This document shows positions 1 through 10,669 of a stretch of DNA of 64,000 nt, piece after piece. Within the stretch, counting starts at the first letter, position 1, and each line of letters starts with the position of its first letter. The position numbers and the translations under genes are program-made. Below the pieces are notes generated by a model. That model did not search any database. It was not told where the DNA came from and worked only from the letters and a program-made list of their open reading frames with translations. Source of the stretch: Phalacrocorax aristotelis (taxonomy: Eukaryota; Chordata; Aves; Suliformes; Phalacrocoracidae); contig NC_134280.1 of assembly GCF_949628215.1 (NCBI RefSeq), positions 53,408,621-53,472,620 on the forward strand. The letters are read 5' to 3'.

Positions 1-1123
1 AAACCCACAGAAGGATTGGAGAGGTCAGTCCCAGGACACAAGTGGGGAGAGGGTGGGCCACTTACAGTGCTCGTATGCACTGCTGGAAAGACACCAACTC
101 CTCGGTCCCTCTAAAAATAAGACCTCACCTGCTGTGTTTGCTTTATTTAAAAAAAGAAAAGTACAGAAATGCTTTTCTCTGGTGCTCCACAAGGCAAGCT
201 GGGCTTGCTCTGAAGCCTACAGGGATCAATGGGAAGACATGCACTGACACCTCTGGGTTGCCTGGTCAAAGCAGCAGCCCTCCAGCCGGCCTGCAAAAAT
301 GATCACCTGTCAGAAAAAGCACTGGGACACACAGGCAGACACATTTTGGCTCTCAAATTTCATGTGGCAGTGGGAGGGGACCCGCAGTGTCAAATCTTTT
401 ATCCCTTAATGAATTTTCACAGGAGCCAGGATAGCCCCTTTGAAAGGCTGAGTGAACTTGTGTGGGTGTCGACATCATGGAGCAAGATTTACAGCTCTGA
501 CCCATTCACCCCCACCAAAATTGTCAAGCTGGGTCCAAAACAGCTCAGTGAAGCTCAAATCAGAAGTGTCAGTCAGTTTTATTCCTCCAGATGTCCTTAG
601 CACAAAGTCACCCTCACAAAACCCCATGACCCAGGCTCCTCAACTCCACTCTAAATCAAAGCAAAAGGAAGAATAAAAAATCCAACACGCTGAACCCTGC
701 GAAGTAAAAGGAAAACGCGCACGCGCGTGCGTAACCTGACAACAAATAACCCCAAAGAAAACCAGGCCTTGGCCTCCCAAACACATCCCAGCATTTGGAA
801 GAAAACTACAGACTTTGTATATAATTGACTCAAGGGTTGAAAGCAGCGGTTCTCCCGAGGTGTCTATTTAAAACCACCCACATAAACCTTGTTTTTACAC
901 TTGACTGCTCCACGCTGCCTGAGCAAGACCTGGCGTATCAGAAACCCCACTGAAGTACCACTGGCTCGAGGCAAGGCAGCCACATCTGCTGGTACAGTTA
1001 TGCTAAATCCATGTTTCCTCATATGCCCCAATTCCCTACTGCTCAACAGAGCGCTAAAACTTTTCCAAGTCGCGCTCTTAAAACAATTACTGTAGGGAAA
1101 AGCAATTGCAAAGGAAGACGACG

Positions 1124-1157
<34 letters not shown>

Positions 1158-1237
1158 CACAAAGTCGAAGGCTGCATGCCAACCATTAACTCTCACTCCA
1201 TTTTGGCTTCACTTTCTTGTTTTTCCTCTCTGTATTT
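1..1237. other. Probable IGF2 intron, no coding exon seen
   Basis: This stretch lies downstream (minus strand) of the inferred IGF2 leader exon and would be the first part of the following intron. I looked for the IGF2 signal peptide and B-domain coding exon and do not see it, so it must lie beyond the window start. Apart from a long A-run at 1127-1154 the sequence is of ordinary complexity. Assignment as intron rests only on the leader exon call. Confidence 0.45.
1127..1154. repeat. Poly(A) tract, 28 A on plus strand
   Basis: An uninterrupted run of 28 A on the plus strand, which is poly(T) in the sense of the IGF2 transcript. No retroposed body is recognisable next to it, so it may be a simple mononucleotide repeat or the tail of a very decayed retrocopy. 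Confidence 0.95.
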
Positions 1238-1844
1238 TTATCCCTCCGAGACCGAACGCGCCGCAGTGTTTTGCAGAAGAGAGTTTAATAATCTCCCCGG
1301 TCTCCAAAGCCGGAGAACTGTCTGTCCCTTCCCCGCGCCGCGCCGCTGCGAGCGTCTTCCCGCTCCCAAAACGACCCCAGGAGCGCAGGGAGCGCCGCGG
1401 GAAGCCGGGGGCCGCGCAGCCCTGCGTGACCTCGCATAGCCCCGGCCCCGCCGCCGGCCCGGCCCGGCCCCCGCACGGCCGCGGCTGCCCGCACTCTGCC
1501 GCCAGCCGGCCCCCCACGCCCCTCCGCGGCTCCCCACGCGGGACCGCCCCGCGCCGCGCCGGCTATGCGCCGCCGCTGGGTCGCGCAAAAGGCGCGCAAA
1601 CCGCGCGCAAGCCGCCCCGCTGCCAGCATCCCCCCCCCACCCCCCGTAAGGTGCGTGGGAGAGCAGGCAGCCGGCGGGATGCCCCCCCCACCCCCGCCGC
1701 TGGGACGCGGGGCGTCCCCCGGGGATACCCCGCGCACCCCACGGCTGCGGGCCTCCCCGCCATCCCCAGCCGCGGCTTGGGCCGGCTCTCGGGGTCCCTC
1801 TAGTGACACGCGTGGGGACGGCGGGCAGCGGGGCCGGCGCGGCT

Positions 1845-1990
1845 CGGCATGGCACGGCGCGGCATGGCACGGCTCTGCCCGGCGTGGCGTGGCACGGCAG
1901 GGCACGGCACGGGGGAGCCCTGCTGCCTCTGCCCGCGGAGGGGCGGCGCGGAGCGGCGCGGAGAGGCGCGGCGCAGCGCGGAGCGGCGCT
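1845..1990. repeat. Degenerate GGCAC / GCGGA tandem repeats
   Basis: Two adjoining G-rich degenerate repeats. From about 1845 to 1915 the unit is GGCAC/GGCGT-like and recurs many times; from about 1935 to 1990 the unit is GCGGA/GCGGC-like. They lie immediately intronic of the leader exon donor. The minus (transcribed) strand is C-rich, the plus strand G-rich. Confidence 0.8.
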
Positions 1991-1993
1991 TAC

Positions 1994-2098
1994 CTTGGCG
2001 CTGCCGCTGCTACTCTCAACTTCTTGCGGCGGCGGCGGGCCGGGGAGGAAGGCAGGCTGCCGGCAGCGCTCATCCGTGTGTGCCCCGGCGCTTGACAT
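1994..2098 (-). other. AUG-initiated frame open to the leader donor
   Basis: The first ATG on the sense strand of the leader exon lies at 2098-2096, with A at -3. It opens 35 codons that reach the splice donor exactly at a codon boundary, beginning MSSAGAHTDE and ending SSSGSAK. It could be an upstream ORF that limits IGF2 translation, or an N-terminal extension if the next exon continues the frame. The acceptor exon is outside the window, so which of these is true cannot be read here. Confidence 0.35.
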
Positions 2099-2450
2099 GC
2101 TGCTCTCCTGCCCAGCAGCGATCGCGGCTTTGCTCGCCTTCCCCGCGCCCTGGCTCGCTTTCCTCGCCTTGCCTTTTTGGTGTGTGAAGTCCCTGCTTGA
2201 TTTTGTCTGAAGGATGTTATTTTGTCACAATCAGGTATTTTGTTATTCTAGAGAGCGAGCGAGCGCTTTCCTTTTTTTTCTGGTTTTCTCCCCCCCTTTT
2301 CTTTCCCCCCTTCTCTTTCTCTCCTCCTGCTTTGGCTGCCCCTTGGGTGGCTCTCACTTTTGTGTTTACTGACTGCGTCCCCTGGCCGGGGCGGAGGGGC
2401 CGGCTGCCTGACTGCCCGCTGCTCCCGGCTGCTGCCCCACGAGCGAGGAG
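1994..2450 (-). other. IGF2: IGF2 5' leader exon (inferred)
   Basis: On the minus strand a TATA box at 2484-2478 predicts transcription start near 2450, and a strong donor follows: CGCCAAG at 2000-1994, then GTAAGC from 1993. This gives an exon of about 457 bases inside a CpG island. It lies about 21 kb downstream of the end of INS and in the same orientation, where conserved synteny places IGF2. Mammalian IGF2 has comparable GC-rich leader exons spliced to the coding exons. No IGF2 protein sequence is in the window, so the gene name is from position only. The first AUG of this leader is at 2098. The start is estimated from the TATA box. Confidence 0.6.
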
Positions 2451-2477
2451 ACAGGCAGGGCGCTCCGGCTGCCCCCC

Positions 2478-2545
2478 TTTTATACCCCCCCAATGGGCAT
2501 GCTCTGACTTCCCCAGCGAGCACCAGCCCGGCCACGCAGCCAATA
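2478..2545 (-). promoter_or_regulatory. IGF2: TATA and CCAAT boxes of the IGF2 promoter
   Basis: On the minus strand TATAAAA is at 2484-2478. An inverted CCAAT box (CCCATTGG) lies directly upstream at 2497-2490, and a second ATTGG lies near 2543. A poly-pyrimidine block and GC boxes lie further upstream. A TATA plus CCAAT arrangement in a CpG island resembles the main fetal promoter (P3) of mammalian IGF2, which is inference from layout. Confidence 0.65.
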
Positions 2546-2567
2546 ATGTTGCAGAGCGGTCTAACCC

Positions 2568-2612
2568 CCTCTCTTCCCTCCCTCCCTCCTTTCTTCCCTC
2601 CTTCTCCCTCGT
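2568..2612. repeat. Polypyrimidine (CCTCCCT) tract
   Basis: Nearly pure pyrimidine stretch built from CTTCC/CTCCC units, so the transcribed-sense strand reads GGAGGGAGGGAGGGAA-like. It sits about 85-130 bases upstream of the TATA box and could adopt a triplex or quadruplex, or bind Sp/MAZ-type factors. Confidence 0.75.
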
Positions 2613-3150
2613 AACCCTCCGGAGTCCAGCTCGGGGAGGAAAGAGGGGACAGAAAGTTTCTGCCGCACGGTTTCTTCGCGGGCTGCTCCCGAGTGGGAGC
2701 TTTGACCCACCCTGGCCGGCCCCGGAGGGGCGGGGGACTGCGCGCATCCCCCGCCGCCCCCGCAGGTGAGGGGAGGAGATGGGGGTCCGCCTCCCGAGCC
2801 CCTGCCCAGAGTGCTGGGGGCACCCCCTGAGTGCCTTTCGCTGCCGGATGGCGAGCCCGAAGCCCCGGGGGTAACGGGGGCAGCGGGAGGTTGCCTTGCG
2901 CGTCCCGCTTTCGGGGCTCCCTCTAGGTGCGCACAGGGCACAGGTGGCCGGGCCGTCAGCCTTCCCCCGGCCCGGCCCCCAAAGTGCTCCGAGGGGCTCC
3001 CTGGCAAATGCATGGGCATTCAGGGGTGCCGGCCGCACGGGCCCCCCGGGCTCGCACGCCTGCCCCGGAGCCCTGCGCCGTGATATGCGCCCCAGTGCAG
3101 ACAGGCAAGCCCCCACCTCGGCAGCCCCCGCGGCCACCCGTGCGCATCCG

Positions 3151-6100
3151 TTTGGACAACATGGACGCTCTCCCTCCACAGGGCAGCAGCACTCGGATTG
3201 TGCACCCTGCAGAGCACCTTCCTGGAGCGGTTCCTGCTCACTAGGTCGCCTCTGCTTCCTGCGGGCTTCTGCAAGTGAGTACGGCTGCCTTTAAGCCAAA
3301 GGAACTTTTCCCAGGCTTCGCCGTGAGCGTACAGCAGCGTGCGGGCTGAACGCGCTCCCGCTGCTCTGCCGATGCTGCATGGCAGTCGCATTGTGCTGCA
3401 TTAAGCAAAACTCACCTCCTCCCAAAGACCTGCCCGCCAAGTCCACCCCGCCAGGGAAGCGGCTGCCCCAGGAGAAGGGAGCCCGCTTGCTTTCCACCAG
3501 TGGCAAATGGAGCTCGGGCCAGCCCCCAGGTGTCTACAGCCTCACCGCTGCCCAGGTGGGTGCCCCCTCACAGGGGCACACAGTCCAGGTTGTGCCATAG
3601 GCATGCACCCTCCTCGGAGTGGAGAGGAGCAGAGCTGCCTGAGGTCGGGCAGCAGGTCGGTCCATCTCAGGCAGCGCTTGCCACAGGTAGCTGTGTGAAA
3701 AGGCAAGGATGCAGCAGCCCCCACCCCAACATGCAATAAAGAAAACCTCTTTTTTCTCTTTTTTTTTCAAGTTTGCACTTTTCTGTTTCAAGGACAGATG
3801 GCTTGGTGCAGCTCTGAACAGTTGGAATTGCCCTCAACACACCCAAGACCATACGAGCAGGACTGGTCCTTTCTCACTAGGCTTTGGACATCCTTCGCTC
3901 CCCAGCATCCTTCTGTTCTCTGGGTTGTCCTCTGGGCTGTGGTTCTGTAGGCTGTGTCGCTGTGTATCCCACCCAGCAGACCTGGTATCAGGGCCGTGGG
4001 CTTCAACTGAAACATCGGCACACCTGGGAGAGAGATGTGATGCTGAGAAAGCGGTTCTGTGCACACCAGACTCAAACACAGGCACCAAATCTCAGCACCT
4101 ACATCGATATTTAAGCTGTCAAAGAGACTGAGCATATGCTGGTACGTGTCAGGGCTCCAGACTTCTCCCAAAAACAGGTATCTCCATCGATGCTTACCTT
4201 TGGCTTTAGGAGTTTCTACTAGATGCCCAGACTTAGTAAATCCCAACTGTGGGTCCTTGCAAACCACTCAGCAGAGGTGGTCTCTTTAACAAAGAGCAAC
4301 CACCTTTCCTCGCTGCAAAAGCAAAACCCCATCAAAGGAAAGGACCCAACCTTGGCAGGGGGGCAAGCAGGGCTGTAAGCTACTGTTAATAGCTGAAGGA
4401 GCCCGGCTCCCTTCCCTTCCCCCAGCTCACCACAAGGACCTCCTGAGAGTAGACAAAAGAAAGCTAGGAAGGTTAATCTCCCTGAGAAAAACAAGTGATT
4501 TTCCAGTAAACAACTGCAATAGCAAACAATGGGGGTGAAAAACAACGATCATAAAAAAGCCTGGTCGGAGGAAGAGGCGACCCAGCAAGAGAGGTGTCTC
4601 TCTGGCTGGGGGAAAAACAAGGCAGCAGTTTGGTGAAGCAGCAGCAGTAGCAGCAGCAAAATAAACCCCACAAGTTGCCACTGGATCTACTTGTGTTTGT
4701 GCCTTTTGATCTTTTAATTGCTTCTTAGTTATCCTTCAGTGCAAATAAATAGTGCATTGTGTCAAGAAAGAGGAGGGGGGCGGGGAAGGGAAGAAAGAGA
4801 CACAAAAGAAAGATCTGTCGCCCAGAAGAGAAAAGGAACAGGTTCTTTCCCCCCACCTTTAAAGGAGTGAATATATCTGTATTTGGCAGGGGGAAAAGGG
4901 GGAGAAGGGGATAGGATTAGAAATCAAAGCGAAATTGGAGAGAAGCACATTAAGCCTCGGGCATCCTTACAGTAGGAAGAAAAGAGGGAAAAACCCTCTG
5001 GGAGTTTATTCGGTGAGTTATGAGAGGATCCACGAGTGTAATATTGTTAAAGGTCAGCCTAAACCTAATTTAAACTAGGGATGTGTGACCTCCGCCCTTC
5101 ATTTAATACAGTCATAAGGAACATTAACACTACAGATAGCTGGAACAATAGGTGCCTCCACCCCAAACTCCAGCCCCTGGTATTGCCTGCAAGGAGGGCC
5201 TGGGAAGGAGAGCAGGAGAACCAGTAAAACCAAGGACGCTGCTAGCCTGAGAATGGGGAGGCAAAAAGGGAGGGAGAGGAGGGCCTCTGGACCACTCTGC
5301 CAAGGGGCTTGCAAAAACACAGCATCCCAGGAAGCATTTTGGTTTGAAAGTGGATGGGGCTGCAGCAAAGTGTCAACTGAAAACATTGGAAATGCAATAA
5401 AAACAGCCCTCTGTATCTTGCATTTGTCTGACCTCCATGGTTATTGGCGTGGTTCGGGAGAGAAATTGTGGTCATGGGCTCTCGTTAAATTTGCAAGGAG
5501 CGAGGACAGTGTTTGCAAATCAGTCAGCCAGAGCGAGCTGAAAATAAATGAATCTAAAGCAGGAGCTGGAATAAAAGTGACATCTGAAAGGTGCCCTGAA
5601 ACGACCAGGGGATGCCCAGGACTTGGAGAGAAAACCTCTGCTTGCTGCAGCAGCTGTGGAAGTGTCTGGGCAGGCTGCAAAGCCCCCTGACGGTGCTGCC
5701 CATCTGAGCTGATCAAAGCGTCTCGTGGGTGGCCACCAACATGTGGCAACGGGCTGGAAAGCTTTCCAGGGAAAGGGGGAAGAACATGAAAGCTTGGGCC
5801 AGCCTGGACATTGCAGGCAGGGATGTGAGCTTCAGCAAAGGCAGAGGAATGTAAATAGCTGCAGAAATGCAGCGGTTGCGAGCCAGGATGGATGTTAGTG
5901 ATGCTGCCGGTGAGCTGAGCCAAGCAGATACTTTCAGGGAAGAGGACATTTACATGACTTTTCCCTTCCTCTACACCTATAATCCAAAGAGGGGAGAGGT
6001 CACTTAATCCCAGCCCAACTGAGACGCCCTGTGATACTCGTTTGGTTTATTTCACAATTATACGACAAATGACAAAGTGAGCAGTATGGGGATCTGAGGT

Positions 6101-9100
6101 GCATGGTTCAGGTGCTGTGCCTACAGCATTACAAAGGTACCCCCATATTCTCATGTGTCAAAAGTGAGGACAACTGGCTGACATGCTCAACAGATATGGG
6201 CACCACAGGTTGAGGTGACCAAGATGAGACTAAAGGAGGGGGAGGGTGGGCCATGGGTTTGGGTCTCCTGTCATTGAAGACTAGGACAAAAAGTCATCCC
6301 TAGTGAGAAAAGAGACTGATTAGCCAGAGTCCTATACACAGCTGTTTAACGACAGATGAATAATTGTACTTGGCCCAGAGTGTTTTCTGTGGCTTTAAGA
6401 AAGCGATACCTTTTGTTTTGTACAACCCAGGAACTGACAATAACACCATGTCCTTGCATGCTGCTAAAATATATTGATCCTGGGGCACACTAAACTGTTG
6501 GAACAGGAGAGATTCATTAGTGAAAGGGGATGTGATATATGGAAGGTCCCTGCATGAAACTGAAGTCAAAGAACTGAGAGTGGGAGAAATAATTCACCTG
6601 GGATTCTGGTCAACGAGGAGCAAGCAAGAGCAGAGGCTGGGCAGGTCTGCTCAGGGCTCCTGGCACTCCCGGGTGGGGAGAGCATTTTGGGACTGTGCTC
6701 TGAGCCCAGAGTGTTTCTGCTGCAAGATTATTTTATGGGCAGGGATAAAATGGGATGCCCTTAAGCATCAGCAGAGGACTTTTTTTTTGCATGTTCAGAG
6801 TGAAAGAGGGACTCTTGTAGCAACTCCTGCCCACATCTACTGATGCCTTGGAGCGCTCATTGGACTTAGGCGTTCAGGAGGGGTGTTGGCAGATGCATCC
6901 TGAGGATTTGGAGGGTGCTGAACATAGCAAAAATTAAGTTATTCCAAGGTAAGTTATTGCGCTGTGCCAGAGGAATTTGTGACACTGGTAAAAGGCACAA
7001 GTGTTTTCACCCCTGTTTATATGGAGGACAAACTATGCATTTTTGTGGGCTGGAGAGACTTGGTATTCCTGTGGCGTCTTTTTAAGTTCAACATCGCCAG
7101 TGATTAGAGAAAACCTTCAGCCTGAGCAGCCTCTCTTGGCTCAAGAGGCTGCAGGCAAGAGGAGGCTGGGTAGGGAGGTGTCACAGTGGCAAGTACAAGA
7201 TAGGAATTGAAAAAGCATGAATGACATTCAGCAAGTGAGACTCGGTGGGTCTGCTTGTTGGTATGGCATCTGTAGCATGGCCGAAAAGGAGGAGACAAAA
7301 GGGTCCCAGAGTCAGATGAGCCCAGAAAGGGAGAGAGGTACCTCCTTACTCCCCATCACCTGTGGAACAGCAAGCACCTCTTGGTCATCCCTGGTTGCCA
7401 AAGCGGACTCTGGCTCAGCTAACGGCTTCGCAAAAGGGATTTCCGAGGAGGGTGGAATAGGGTAGATAAGGAGAAATGCCCGCCTTCTCCCCAGCTTCTT
7501 TTCATTGCAGAGGGAGCCTGGAAGGCTTCAAGTTTTGTCTGATTATTTGGGTCAAAAATGTGCAACAAATACAGTAGCAGAGGAAGAAGATGGGTCTGTG
7601 CCTATATTAACAGCTAAGCATATCAACATTTCCTGTTTTCCTTATTTATTTTTTTTTTAAAGCATTTCCGTGAAAATACTCACTGGAATGTAATGGGGAA
7701 GAAGAGGTCCAAGCACATTTAAGGACCAGCAGGTACAATTAGTTCTTCCAAGCGCCAGGGGATGAAGTTGGCTCTTCATTGCATTGTGCAAATATGGGTC
7801 TGTCTACAGAGAGCAAGCTCTGAATCAAAACAGATTGTGAATGAAATGGGTTGCGGGAGGTGGTGGGAAATCCTTCAGACTAGGAGCTCTTTAGGGCGAA
7901 GGCTGTGCCTCATAGCTGTGTCCCTGCAGGGACAGCCTGATGAGGACGCTCTGGGAAGGCAGAGCTAGTAGCAGGCATCTTTGTGTCCCCTGGAGAGGAG
8001 CTGAGCAACAGGAAAGTGGGCTGCAGGGATGCCACCCACCTCAAGCAGGAGCATGCTGTGCCCTCTAAGGGTGTTGTGTGTCTCACCTCCCAGCACACCA
8101 CCCTCACAAACACTGCTTCACTGCCCTCACTTGGAAGACTCGGGGTTTACCCTTAAAGATATTTTATCCTGCTCCCAGGAGCATCAGTATGAACTGGTTG
8201 GTCTGGCTGCATGTTGCAGGCAAGCTCTTAATAAGTTCTCATTCCTCAAAAAAAGAGACAAAGCAATTGTTGCTGAGGTCTTCTCCAGCAGCTTCAACAG
8301 AGCAGCCATAGCTGAGTGGCTGGTGGCAATGTCTGCAATGGACCATGCTGGAGGTGGATGCAGTCTTTGCAGTAATTTTTCCTTGGTGCAGCTTCTTGGA
8401 GAGCTTCCCCTTGGCCTCATCGAGCAGTCAGCTTGCTCAGCAAAGCTGCCCAGGTGAGTGGGGTGGTATTTCCAACCCTCTGCCACATCCTCCAGGATTT
8501 GCTGCTGATGCAGCTCATGTATTTCAGAGGCACCCTTTGGAGGCACGTGCTTTGAGCACCCGTTCAATACTCTGCAGAAAATCAGACACAAGAGCCAGCT
8601 GGAAATATCACCCTGCCACGGGATCATTTTTCCAAGTGCCCGAGAGAGGTGATGGCACTGAATGCAGAGAGTGATGGATTTTTGGGAATATACGCAGGGC
8701 CCTTATTTGCCCGGGAGAGGTGGAGTGGTGCAGATATGTCTCTGTTGTGTAATTAATGGCTTTGAAAAAAAAACCCTGCGCCTGTTGGCTAAGCCCGAAT
8801 ACCTCTGAGGGGTTCAGGAATCCCAGCTATGTATCTTTCAGGCATTTCTTCCTCTGTTTTTTTTTGGTTTTTTTTTTTTCTTTTTGCATTGCTGCTGTGC
8901 TTCAGTGCTGGTCTTTGTTTGCATCTCTCATTGTCTTCGGGCAGAGGGCCAGTGTTTTACCCCTTATCAGGGACCCCCATCTCCACCTCTGATTGTCAGC
9001 CCTGGCGGGAGCACCACATCACTCCTTCTGGCCAGGGGCTTCTTGGGCAGGATAAATGGACCCAAGCCACTGGTGCCTTCAGTCTGAGTTGAGCAGTGAA

Positions 9101-10330
9101 GACCCCAAAAGAAGACGTGGGGCTGGGGTCCCATGGGCTGGTGGCTGTGGACATGAGGAGAACACGCAATGTGGGGCTCACACAGGACTCACTGCACCCC
9201 GAGTGCAGCCTTCCTCCACCACTGCATCTGCATGCCACCTTGGGCAAGTCACTTAATTTCCCTCTGGTTTGCATCTTTACCCCTCAGCTCAGGGCAGCAA
9301 TGAGTCTGTCCCCCATTGCCTCGTTCCCTTAGGGGCTGGGACTTTTGATACCTACGGCTGGCAGCAGGCATACAGGAGTTTTCGATAAGGTCTCCACTGC
9401 TCACACCCCCCCTTGTTTCCATTACTGAAGCAGGTGAGAGAGGGACACCCTGTGCCCACCTGTGCTGCCAGCATCCCCTCCAGACCACGCTGCCCTTGCC
9501 ATGGGTGATGGACGCCCACGGGGAGGTAGGAGGTGTGGGCAATTTGTTTTCTCACTTAAACAAAACACTCTCTCATAATCATAACGAAGGAGGGGAGGCA
9601 ACAGCACTTGGCAAAGCAACTTACACTAAGTGCTTTTCACCAGAAATGTTTATACTCCACTGCTGAAAAATACACCAAGTGAGGCGATAGTGTGGCATGG
9701 TGCTGGCAAAGCAGAGGCAGGCGAGGTGGGGATTGTGCCCTGAGCCAGGTCCCAGCCAGGGTGGGCTTGGGGTTGTCACCAGCTCATCCTGGCAGGAGGC
9801 TCCCAGGGTCTCTTACATGGGGACAGTGGGTGGAGGGATGGGGGAAAGTGCATAGGGACAGCTTTGGGCTCCCTGCGCATAGCTCCACCGGGGACCACAC
9901 ACCCTCAAAATCCTACTTTCTACTGTCTCCTTTTGGCCATCCTATTTAACCTTCAAGGGCAGGTGTATAGATGGGGTTCGCATCTCCAAGTAGTGTTGTA
10001 GGGCAAATAGGTATAATGCAATCCTGCATGTGGGGGGGAGAAGCTTTTTTGTGGTGCCAGTTGTGTTCCAGAAATGCTTTGGTGGGAAAAGCAAGGGTTT
10101 TGTAGAGATGCCAGTGCTTCTTGTGCAGGAGACCTCACAGACTAGGACCATTGGGACTGCTAAGCTAATTACTAATTACTAAGTAGGTAACCCCCTCCAA
10201 AAAAAATACATGTAGCATTTCAAAACAGCAGGTGGTATGCTTGCATGGCACGTGCAGGCGTGCGTGTGTGTGCACACAAGTATTTTTGTGCTGAGGGGGA
10301 AGTGAGTGCTTGGCTAAGTAGGTAGAGCCA
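3151..10330. other. IGF2-INS intergenic DNA, proximal part
   Basis: No gene is recognised. Open frames here are short and have no family resemblance. Small features: a CAG-rich stretch at 4640-4660, a purine-rich stretch at 4765-4820, an A/T-rich block at 4690-5100 that could be a conserved element, and a T-rich run near 8860-8885. I saw no tRNA-like or intact transposon sequence. Confidence 0.6.
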
Positions 10331-10338
10331 AATGGCAG

Positions 10339-10665
10339 GTGATTCAGATGCTACCCTCTATTTCTGGCACAACTTTGGCAGTGCCAGTTGAGTCCCTGTC
10401 TTTTTATCAGCCAAAGATAAAAGTTTCAAAAAAGGCCCTCCATGAAGCCCTGGTACAAGCCCTGAAGTCAACAGACAAAGGGTTAACCGAATTCCCAAGG
10501 CAGGTGGGAGCGCGAGTCAGACTGGGTGATATCGCAGACATGTTATTTGAAAAGCTAAGAAATTGTGGAATTCCTCACCTAATCCAACTTCCCCACAGTT
10601 TAAAGAAAACTGCAAAGCAAGATATCGCTGTGGCCAAGGGAGACCCCCCACGAACCTTTCCCTGA
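10339..10665 (+). other. Unexplained 108-codon open frame / possible conserved element
   Basis: A plus-strand frame of 108 codons opens at an ATG and has a non-repetitive, protein-like composition (LHEALVQALKST, RVRLGDIADMLFEKL), unlike the cysteine/tryptophan-rich chance frames around it. It matches no family that I know. There is no obvious promoter or splice context. It may be a conserved non-coding element whose composition happens to lack stops, a fragment of an old mobile element, or a small gene. A TAATTACTAATTA homeodomain-type site lies about 180 bases upstream. Confidence 0.2.
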
Positions 10666-10669
10666 ATAA

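Larger units (their letters stand above)
1240..3150. promoter_or_regulatory. CpG island over the IGF2 promoter
   Basis: Base composition changes sharply here to very GC-rich sequence with dense CpG, unlike the flanks. The island holds the TATA/CCAAT promoter near 2.48 kb, a leader exon and its donor at 1994/1993, and GC boxes near 2.73 kb. Long open frames in the island on both strands are a result of few stop codons in GC-rich DNA. In gene order this is where the promoter of IGF2, the gene downstream of INS, is expected. Confidence 0.85.

Noticed and set aside
1238-2098. 286-codon minus frame in the CpG island
   Set aside because: Beyond the first 35 codons it runs through the splice donor into GC-rich repeats; openness comes from base composition, and the composition is low-complexity alanine, arginine, glycine and proline.
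2217-3179. 320-codon minus frame upstream of the IGF2 promoter
   Set aside because: Lies across the TATA box and the CpG island with no family resemblance; GC-rich DNA has few stops.
8184-8627. 147-codon minus frame
   Set aside because: No recognisable domain and no splice or promoter context; treated as chance.
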